Shown: in pieces, positions 52,226 to 58,426 of the stretch
How the letters are laid out: every line of letters starts with the position of its first letter
Numbering within the stretch: position 1 is the stretch's first letter
From: Sphingomonas koreensis
Lineage (GTDB): Bacteria; Pseudomonadota; Alphaproteobacteria; Sphingomonadales; Sphingomonadaceae
DNA: 64,000 nt
Direction: 5' to 3'
Assembly (NCBI GenBank): GCA_006438735.1
Contig: RCZF01000003.1
Coordinates: forward strand, 1 to 64,000
Position numbers and translations under genes: made by a program
Notes under the pieces: generated by a model
Databases searched by the model: none
What the model saw: the letters and a program-made list of their open reading frames with translations, nothing else
What the model was told of the DNA's origin: nothing

Positions 52226-52254
52226 AAAAGGGAGGCCGGCGAACCGACCTCCCT
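52226..52254 (-). terminator. Intrinsic terminator of the OmpA-family gene
   Basis: On the minus strand GGGAGGTCGG-TTCG-CCGGCCTCCC (52254-52231) is a ten-pair stem (one T-G pair) followed by TTTTT (52230-52226), 28 bp after the stop. Confidence 0.88.
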
Positions 52255-52281
52255 CTCTTTTCGTCGAACAGTGTTCGAGGA

Positions 52282-53403
52282 TTACATCCCCGAACCCGGC
52301 CCGTAGGTGATTTCCACGCGGCGGTTCTGCACCTCGCGGACGCCATCGGCGGTGTCCACGCGCGGGTTGGTTTCGCCAAACGCCTGGGTCGTCACGACGC
52401 CATCGGGGATCGCGTGATCGACCAGATAGGCCTTCACCGAATCCGCACGACGCTGCGAGAGACCGACGTTGTAATCGGCCGAACCCGAACGATCCGCATA
52501 ACCGGCCAACATGACCTGTGCGTTGCCACAGCTCTGGTAGGCGGTGATCGCATTGTCGAGGATCGACGCCGCTTCCGGCGTGATATTCGACTTGTCCCAT
52601 TCGAAGAAGACAATGAACGGACCAGGCGAGCACTGCACCACCGGCGGCGGCGGCGGCGGCGGAGGAGGCGGGGGCGGAGGAGGAGGCGGCGGCGGCGGAG
52701 GCGGCGTCGGCGTACCAAAGTTGTACGTCAGGCCACCGAGCAGGCTGTGCGACCGATAACGACCCTTGAACTGGTCATTGTTGATGTCGAACATCTTGAC
52801 GTTGTCGGCATTGAAGAAACGATACTTCAGCGTGACATCGACATGATCGCTCAGCGGCGCACGAATGCCCGCCAGGCCCTGCCAAGCAAAGACAGTGTCG
52901 GAATCGTCGAGGAACGGTCCGCCGGCCGTCAAGGCATAATTGGAAGCCTTAATGCGAGCGACACCGGCACCACCGCCGATAAAGCCCTGGATGCCGTCAT
53001 CAGGACCGAAGTCGAGCAAGGCGTTGACCATGAAACTCAGCGCCGACGTATCGCCATCCGCATTGCGATAATCGCCAGCGGGGGCATCGGCCAGAAGACC
53101 CGAACCCGTGTAATACGGCGTGCCGACCGACGACGAATAGCCCTTGAGGCTGGCATGCTTGTAGCCGACTTCCGTCTCAAGGCGGAACGCCCCGAAATCA
53201 TAGCCCATCACGCCATCGACGTCATAGCCATATTTGTTATCGACGCGGGCAGCGTTCTTGATGCCAGCGATATCAAAATTGGTGTCTTCAACAATACTCG
53301 CACCGCCTTCGACGCCGACGTACCACGAATGATCGCGGGCGAGGGCGGGCGAAGCGAGTGCGGTTGTGGAAAGTGCCAGTGCGACGGCAAGCTTTCGCAT
53401 CAT
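52282..53403 (-). CDS. OmpA-family outer-membrane protein with polyproline linker
   Basis: The 373-residue protein has a signal peptide ('MMRKLAVALALSTTALASPA', cleavage after ALA). Residues about 23-225 are an eight-strand beta barrel ('SWYVGVEGGASIVEDTNFDI', last strand 'RSHSLLGGLTYNFG'). A linker of 21 consecutive prolines follows, then an OmpA C-terminal peptidoglycan-binding domain ('IVFFEWDKSNITPEAASILD', 'GYADRSGSADYNVGLSQRRA', 'NRRVEITY'). It ties the outer membrane to murein. AAGGGGA precedes the paired ATG starts. Confidence 0.94.
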   Translation of the reverse strand: MMRKLAVALALSTTALASPALARDHSWYVGVEGGASIVEDTNFDIAGIKNAARVDNKYGYDVDGVMGYDFGAFRLETEVGYKHASLKGYSSSVGTPYYTGSGLLADAPAGDYRNADGDTSALSFMVNALLDFGPDDGIQGFIGGGAGVARIKASNYALTAGGPFLDDSDTVFAWQGLAGIRAPLSDHVDVTLKYRFFNADNVKMFDINNDQFKGRYRSHSLLGGLTYNFGTPTPPPPPPPPPPPPPPPPPPPPPVVQCSPGPFIVFFEWDKSNITPEAASILDNAITAYQSCGNAQVMLAGYADRSGSADYNVGLSQRRADSVKAYLVDHAIPDGVVTTQAFGETNPRVDTADGVREVQNRRVEITYGPGSGM

Positions 53404-53443
53404 AATCCCCTTTCTGAGTTGTCACTACGGACAGCCCAAACTC

Positions 53444-53470
53444 ACTATAGAAAGGAAGGTTTCCGCGCAA
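53444..53470 (-). promoter_or_regulatory. Probable promoter of the OmpA-family gene
   Basis: On the minus strand TTGCGC (53470-53465) precedes TATAGT (53449-53444), a good -10, with a short 15-bp spacer. It would give a leader of about 35 nt. Confidence 0.45.
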
Positions 53471-53522
53471 GCGAAACTAAAGATTATCATGTTGCCGAAA
53501 CGCCACAATCAGCCCGATCCGG

Positions 53523-54242
53523 CTATGTCGCGATCAGTCCATGACTCCGAAACGCCACGAGAATTTGGGCAACAGTCGCGCGAACCCCATCGTCGATCAC
53601 CGCACCGCCCTCGGCGCCCATGATCGGCGCGCATTGCTCACCGAGCACTTGGCGTCCGCCGATCAGCACCCGGTCGGCCCGAACCGCGCCGAGTTCCCAA
53701 ACACCGTCATGATAGCGAGCCGTCGCCGCGTCAGTCGTGACCCAAGCCATCATGCCCTCGCCGGGTGCGACGAATCGCCAGCCGTCGGCGGTCCAGCCTG
53801 CGATTGCATCCGTCATGCCCGCCCAGTCGCCGGTCGGCGCCGCGCCCACGATCCAACAATCGCCGACCTCGGCGTCCGCTGGCGGATCATCGACGCCGAT
53901 TGCGGTGACGCGAGCACGCGCACGCTCGATCCGATCGCCGACACCGGTAGTTCGGCGACCGCGACACGGTCCGCTGCGATCAGCACGAAGCGATCCCCCG
54001 GCGCGTGTCCGCCGATCGCCGCCTCGGTCCCCCGCCGCCCCCGCCACAAATACGACACGCGCCAGCGCGTCGCGGTAAGCTGCGTCGCCACGCCGAGCCC
54101 CAGCGCCGCCTCGACGAAACCGACCATCAGCGCATCCTCCTCGCTCGTGGCGACCCGCAGCACCGCCTTGACCACAGCCAGCGCCACGGCGCGATCGTCC
54201 ACCCCCAGCGTCACCACGCCGGGTGCGCCGCCTTCGCTCGCC
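53523..54242 (-). pseudogene. Out-of-frame joint of a head-tail connector-like gene and a DUF2793 gene
   Basis: From ATG 54242 one frame reads 'VVKAVLRVATSEEDALMVGF', VEAALGLGVATQ, like phage connector (gp6) proteins, and 'ADRVAVAELPVSAIGSSVRV'. At about 53915 similarity moves to another frame reading 'DDPPADAEVGDCWIVGAAPT', 'GWTADGWRFVAPGEGMMAWV' and 'QILVAFRSHGLIAT', the C-terminal half of DUF2793, a tail-end gene of sphingomonad GTA/prophage clusters. The first frame closes at 53813. Both genes lack parts, so a deletion probably fused two genes that normally stand far apart. Either half could still make a short protein. Confidence 0.6.
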
Positions 54243-54456
54243 ATATGATCTCTCCGAAAATAATCGGCCCGGCCGTCGCTCGGGCCCGGCGCAACATTCG
54301 GCGGGGACGGGCCACGCCCATCCCGTCCCCGCCTCGCCAGCGTCGCTTGCGACGCGGCGAATTTGTCTGCGGTGCCGGGCCGCTCCCCCAACCGGCCACC
54401 CATTCGGAATACCCTGTGGGTGGCCGGGTGGGGGAGCGCGCCGGCACCGCAATCAA

Positions 54457-55506
54457 TCAGCTCGCGGCGAACTTCATCAGCTTGATCGCCTCGCTGTTGG
54501 ATACGCAGCCGCCGATCCGCTTGGTTGCGTAGAAATTGACGAACGGCTTGTTGCTATACGGGTCGCGCAAGATCGCCGTCTCGCTCCGCTCGGCGATCAG
54601 ATAGCCGGCGGTGAAATTGCCGAACGCGATCGACAGCGAATTGGCCGCGATATCCGGCATATCCTCGGCTTCCACCACCGGATAGCCGAGCAGCGTCGCC
54701 GGCTGCCCCGCCGCCAGGCTCGGCTGCCACAGGAACGCGCCGTCAGCGGTCTTCAACTTGCGGATCACCGCCAGCACACTCGAATTCATCACGAACACTG
54801 CGCCCTGCCGATAGGGGCTGCGCAGCGTCTGGACGAGATCGATCAGCCGCTCGTCGGGGTTGCTGCCGAACGCCGCCGACGCGCCCGAGGCGATATATTG
54901 CAGCGTGCCGAAACTGCGCGTCGCATCGCCCGCCGTGCCGGTCGGCGCGGTCAGGAAGCCCTTGGGCTGGTTGGTCCCCGATCCCTTGACGAACGCCGTT
55001 CCTTCGGCCGCGGCAAACTCGCGCGCGATCTCGCCCGCCAGCCATTCCTCGACGTCGAACATCGCATCATCGAGCATCGCCTGGCTGGCGCTGGGATTGG
55101 CGTAGAGCTCGCCCATCGGCGGCGCGATCTCGCTGAACACCGGCGTATTCGTCTCGTCGCGGTCGCCGGTCTCGCCCGCCCAGCCCGACGGCGTCCCACC
55201 GCTCGTCACCAGCTTGCGATAGCCGGCCGAGCCGACCTTCACGACATTGGCGATGCCGCGAATCGGCGAGATGCTCTTCAGCGTCGCATCGATCACCGCA
55301 TCGATCTCGCGCGGCACCGCGTAACCGCCGCTATCGCCGCTTACCCCGGTAAACGCCTTCATCTCCACGCTCGCGCCGCTGCGCAGGAACCCCTCGAACG
55401 CCGCGCCGGAGGGATCGCGTCCGCCCGCCAGCATCGGCCGCGTCACCGGCGCCGCCATCGTCACCTGCCCGAAGCTCGCCTCGAGCGCATCAACCGTGTC
55501 CGTCAT
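54457..55506 (-). CDS. HK97-type major capsid protein
   Basis: The 349-residue protein starts at ATG 55506. 'GGYAVPREIDAVIDATLKSI', 'WAGETGDRDETNTPVFSEIA', 'AMLDDAMFDVEEWLAGEIAR', 'KGSGTNQPKGFLTAPTGTAG' and 'DPYSNKPFVNFYATKRIGGC' are typical of GTA-like HK97 capsid proteins. It is shorter than the usual 390-400 residues, the missing part being the N-terminal scaffold helix. It follows the prohead protease on the same strand, separated by a hairpin repeat. Confidence 0.92.
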   Translation of the reverse strand: MTDTVDALEASFGQVTMAAPVTRPMLAGGRDPSGAAFEGFLRSGASVEMKAFTGVSGDSGGYAVPREIDAVIDATLKSISPIRGIANVVKVGSAGYRKLVTSGGTPSGWAGETGDRDETNTPVFSEIAPPMGELYANPSASQAMLDDAMFDVEEWLAGEIAREFAAAEGTAFVKGSGTNQPKGFLTAPTGTAGDATRSFGTLQYIASGASAAFGSNPDERLIDLVQTLRSPYRQGAVFVMNSSVLAVIRKLKTADGAFLWQPSLAAGQPATLLGYPVVEAEDMPDIAANSLSIAFGNFTAGYLIAERSETAILRDPYSNKPFVNFYATKRIGGCVSNSEAIKLMKFAAS

Positions 55507-55533
55507 GTCCGTCTCCCGCATATAAAAACAACC

Positions 55534-55570
55534 CTCTCCCCGCGGGGGAGAGGCCCATGCGAAGCATGGG
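55534..55570. repeat. Double hairpin between capsid and protease genes
   Basis: CTCTCCCC-GCG-GGGGAGAG (55534-55552) is followed by CCCATGC-GAA-GCATGGG (55554-55570). Both are perfect stems, similar in style to other repeats in the window. Confidence 0.75.
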
Positions 55571-55599
55571 AGGGTGAGGGCCTGTCCCCCACCGATCCA

Positions 55600-56022
55600 C
55601 TAACCACTCTCCACCGCATGAATCCGCGCCAGCGCCTGCATCGGCTGCGCGACGAGGCTGACCTCGACCAGCTCGACCGCGGTCAGCTCACGAACCTGTC
55701 CGGTTCGTGCACCCTTCACTCGATAGCCGAACGACAGCCCGCTCACCGCGCCGGCCTTCACCAACCCGGCGAGCCGCGCGTCATCCACCCGCCCGATCAC
55801 CCGCAGCCCTCGCGCATCCTCGCCGATCGCCTCGATCACGCCGACCGGCGGCCCGCCATGCTGCCACAGCAACGGCACCGCGCCGGCCCCGCCAAACGCG
55901 CCGCTGCGCACCACGTCGCCGCCGCGATCGACCCGATCGAACACCGCCGCATAACCGGCAAACCTGAGACTCCCCTCCCGCCTGCGGGAGGGGTGGGGGG
56001 AGGGCATGTCACCCGCGCTCAC
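55600..56022 (-). CDS. HK97-family prohead protease
   Basis: The 140-residue protein starts at GTG 56022, overlapping the DUF6127 stop (GTGA); ATG 56007 is the alternative. 'LRFAGYAAVFDRVDRGGDVV', 'PLLWQHGGPPVGVIEAIGED' with the catalytic His, and 'AVSGLSFGYRVKGARTGQVR' with the Ser are in place. The residues before 'RFAGYA' ('MPSPHPSRRREGS') are encoded by a hairpin repeat (55972-55993) and are not part of the fold. It matures the capsid in intact elements. Confidence 0.88.
   Translation of the reverse strand: MSAGDMPSPHPSRRREGSLRFAGYAAVFDRVDRGGDVVRSGAFGGAGAVPLLWQHGGPPVGVIEAIGEDARGLRVIGRVDDARLAGLVKAGAVSGLSFGYRVKGARTGQVRELTAVELVEVSLVAQPMQALARIHAVESG
55972..55993. repeat. Hairpin repeat translated at the protease N terminus
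   Basis: CCCCTCCCGC (55972-55981), CT, GCGGGAGGGG (55984-55993) is a perfect ten-pair stem inside the protease reading frame, next to a purine-rich tail. Confidence 0.75.
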
Positions 56023-56327
56023 TTCACCCAATCCGCAAACCCCAGTTTCACCGCCAGCCCGGCGAGCAGCAGCACGCTCAGCAACCGCACCACCCACGCC
56101 ACCGCCGCCTTCCACACCGATCGTTTGGCGTCGCGCCACGCCCCCAGCAGCTCGCGCAGCTCGGCCACGTCGCGCTCGGCGCGGTCGTCGGCGAGCCCAA
56201 GCCGCGTCAGCGCGCGCGTCGCGCCCAGCTCGCCGGCTTCCTCGACGATCGCGCGCAGCGTCGTCAGGTCGCCGCGCGATCCTTCCGCCTGCGCCAGCAG
56301 CTGCGCCAGCACGTTCGTTTCCATCAT
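56019..56327 (-). CDS. DUF6127-family GTA-cluster protein
   Basis: The 102-residue protein has 'NVLAQLLAQAEGSRGDLTTL', 'RAIVEEAGELGATRALTRLG', 'DVAELRELLGAWRDAKRSVW' and a C-terminal membrane span 'VVRLLSVLLLAGLAVKLG'. This is the small gene that stands between portal and prohead protease in sphingomonad GTA-like clusters. Here the portal is absent upstream. Its exact function is unknown. Confidence 0.8.
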   Translation of the reverse strand: MMETNVLAQLLAQAEGSRGDLTTLRAIVEEAGELGATRALTRLGLADDRAERDVAELRELLGAWRDAKRSVWKAAVAWVVRLLSVLLLAGLAVKLGFADWVK

Positions 56328-56370
56328 CGCTCACCTTGCCCGGCGCGCCCGCGCCCGTTACCCGGCGGCG

Positions 56371-56565
56371 ATGCGCGATCGCACCGCCGCCCTGTTGCTC
56401 GGCCTCATCGCCACGCTGGCGTTCGCCGTGTTCGTCCTGTGGGACACCGATGCGGTGCTCAAAACCAAATGCGCGCACGCCGGCGGCACATGGCAATCGG
56501 GCGCCCGCGTCTGCGCGATCAGCGCGGATCGAGCCCCAGGATCGACCGCTTCTCCGCATCGCTGA
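56371..56565 (+). CDS. Small single-span protein opposite the head cluster
   Basis: The 64-residue protein starts at ATG 56371: 'MRDRTAALLLGLIATLAFAV' then 'FVLWDTDAVLKTKCAHAGGT', WQSGARVC. It has one N-terminal membrane span and two Cys that could pair in the periplasm. It lies where the portal and terminase genes would be in a complete cluster and runs against them, overlapping the terminase-like gene by 47 nt. Family unknown. Confidence 0.55.
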   Translation: MRDRTAALLLGLIATLAFAVFVLWDTDAVLKTKCAHAGGTWQSGARVCAISADRAPGSTASPHR

Positions 56566-57025
56566 GGAAATCCGCCGCGCTCAGCCGGTCGAGCCGCCGC
56601 ATCACCTCGGCCTTGGCCTCCTCCTGCGTCATCTCGTCGGTATCGCTCGGGCCCGCCGCCGCCTGCAGCCGGGCGTACATCTCCGGCCGCCGCGCGCGCA
56701 GGATGAACATCGCCAGCGCGTCCGAATAGCTTTTGACCGCGCCAACCTGCTCGCCGCGAAAATAGATCGGCTTTTCCACGCCATGCTTGGCGCGCTGGAT
56801 CAGCGCGTCCTCCAGCTCGTCGAGCGCCTCGCTCACGGCCGCATCCCAATCGGCGGCGAAACTGGCGTGGCGCGCCCGGTGCTCGTAAACCGTGGAGCTC
56901 GACAGCCCCGCCTCGCGCGCCGCCCGGCTAACGTTGGCGGTCTTGCGCAGCACTTCGAGAAAACACGCCTTGCGCACCGCGATCGACGGCAGCTTGCGGG
57001 CCGCCGCCGGCTTTCGTTTGCTCAT
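56519..57025 (-). CDS. Small-terminase-like DNA-binding protein
   Basis: The 168-residue protein starts at ATG 57025. 'RKACFLEVLRKTANVSRAAR', 'EAGLSSSTVYEHRARHASFA' is an HTH of the terminase small subunit type, followed by 'FRGEQVGAVKSYSDALAMFI', LRARRPEMY, which is common in these proteins. It is the first gene of the minus-strand head cluster, driven by the promoter at 57357-57385. The large terminase gene that should follow is missing. Confidence 0.75.
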   Translation of the reverse strand: MSKRKPAAARKLPSIAVRKACFLEVLRKTANVSRAAREAGLSSSTVYEHRARHASFAADWDAAVSEALDELEDALIQRAKHGVEKPIYFRGEQVGAVKSYSDALAMFILRARRPEMYARLQAAAGPSDTDEMTQEEAKAEVMRRLDRLSAADFLSDAEKRSILGLDPR

Positions 57026-57088
57026 GATCCCCGCCCCCGCTTGGTCACACAACAAGGGCCGGTCGGCGGCTGTCCGCCACCCCGGCCC

Positions 57089-57349
57089 GACTCGCACTTG
57101 TTCAGCGAAGGCGGCCGCCGCGCAGCGAAGCTACCCGCGGACTCGCCGCTCGCGCGGCCGGCGAGCGTCAGCCCGGCCGACGGTGCGGCTTTGCCGCGCC
57201 GCCACCCCCGACTCGCCATTCTTCAGCGAAGGCGGCCGCCGGGCAGCGAAGCTACCGGCGGACTCGCCGTTCGCGCGGCCGGCGGGCGTCAGCCCGGCCG
57301 ACGGTGCGGCTTCGCCGCGCCGTCCTCCCCGACTCGCAATTCTTCAGCG
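57089..57349. repeat. 121-bp tandem direct repeat, two full units and a start of a third
   Basis: Unit 1 is 57089-57209, unit 2 57210-57330, and 57331-57349 repeats the first 19 bases. The units begin GACTCGC and contain TTCAGCGAAGGCGGCCGCCG. They differ at about ten positions, so the duplication is not brand new. They lie between the promoter at 57357-57385 and the small-terminase-like gene, and so would be transcribed as its leader. Confidence 0.85.
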
Positions 57350-57356
57350 TTCCTGT

Positions 57357-57385
57357 TATGTACCTAAACAGCGTGACGATGTCAA
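57357..57385 (-). promoter_or_regulatory. Sigma70-like promoter reading into the tandem repeats
   Basis: On the minus strand TTGACA (57385-57380), a 17-bp spacer and TACATA (57362-57357) form a good promoter in a conspicuously AT-rich patch. It would start about 57350 and transcribe the repeats and the small-terminase-like gene. Confidence 0.6.
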
Positions 57386-57404
57386 GTCATTTTATCCCAT
57401 TTGG

Positions 57405-58349
57405 TTATTTGACATGATCGATGAGTGCGGCCCAAGCGGCGATCTCCTCATTGGCATGCCGTGCGATCGTCAGGTCGCCGGCGCGGCCATGCGCAAAATC
57501 GACCTCGGCCGATCCCGCCCATTCGGTCGTCGCGTTGCCTGACAGCCGCACCATCCCGTCGGCCTCGGCCTGCCCGCGCACCAGCCCGCCGGCGTTGAAC
57601 AAGGTGATCTCGGTCCCGAAGCCGATCCGCCCGGTCAGCCCGGCAGCGACCACCGACGCCGCCATCGCGCTGCCGCAACTATCGGTCAGCCCCACGCCGC
57701 GCTCGAAGGTCCGCACGAACAGCGCCGCCGGCCCACGCACTTCGACGAAGCTGACATTCGCGCGGTTGGGCAACCACGCCGGGGCCGCCTCGCACAGCTG
57801 CCCCAGCCGCACCAATTCACCCTCATCAACCGCGTGGACGAAGGACACCAGATGCGGATTGGGCATCGCCACCGCGGTGAATAGCCTGTCGGCCGACAGC
57901 GGCGCGATCACCTGATCGATCGTCTCGGCGCGCTCGATTCGCAGCGGCCAAGTCGTCGTGTCGGTCGTCGCCGGCCCCGCCACCTCGCGCACCGTATAGA
58001 CCCCCGGCGCCAGATCGGCATCACGCGCCACCTCCGCCGACGAGGTCTGCAACCGCACCCGCGCCCGATCGATCCCCAGCGCCTCGAATCCGGCGCGCGC
58101 CACGCAGCGCAGTCCGTTGAGGCACGTCTCGGCCTCGCTCCCGTCCGAATTGAACATCCGCATCCCGAACGCGTGATCCGGGTCGCCCGCCGTCAGCAAC
58201 AGCAAGCCGTCGCCCCCCACCGGCCCGGCGCGATCGGCCAGCCCCCGCGCTACCCCTGCCCAACCTGCATCGTCGAGCGCAATCGCCCGAGCATCGAGCA
58301 GCGGAAAGTCGTTCCCCGACCCATGACATTTGATGAAATCGAACCGCAT
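57405..58349 (-). CDS. dapF: Diaminopimelate epimerase
   Basis: The 314-residue enzyme interconverts LL- and meso-diaminopimelate for lysine and murein. The start is ATG 58349 ('MRFDFIKCHGSGNDFPLLDA'). The acid-base Cys pair is C76 in 'FNSDGSEAETCLNGLRC' and C225 in 'GLTDSCGSAMAASVV'. The first motif is C-L-N-G instead of the usual C-G-N-G, so this is a divergent branch. It is longer than E. coli DapF (274). It ends next to the promoter of the head cluster. Confidence 0.88.
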   Translation of the reverse strand: MRFDFIKCHGSGNDFPLLDARAIALDDAGWAGVARGLADRAGPVGGDGLLLLTAGDPDHAFGMRMFNSDGSEAETCLNGLRCVARAGFEALGIDRARVRLQTSSAEVARDADLAPGVYTVREVAGPATTDTTTWPLRIERAETIDQVIAPLSADRLFTAVAMPNPHLVSFVHAVDEGELVRLGQLCEAAPAWLPNRANVSFVEVRGPAALFVRTFERGVGLTDSCGSAMAASVVAAGLTGRIGFGTEITLFNAGGLVRGQAEADGMVRLSGNATTEWAGSAEVDFAHGRAGDLTIARHANEEIAAWAALIDHVK

Positions 58350-58426
58350 GCCCGCCAGTCTAGCCGCCCCAGCCGGCTTCGTCACGCCACCGCGACAGCG
58401 CCGCACGGCTGTGCCACAAGGCCGGC

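Noticed and set aside
52640-52703. Phase-variable microsatellite in the OmpA-family gene
   Set aside because: The codons are mixed, so slippage is unlikely, and any change in units of three would stay in frame.
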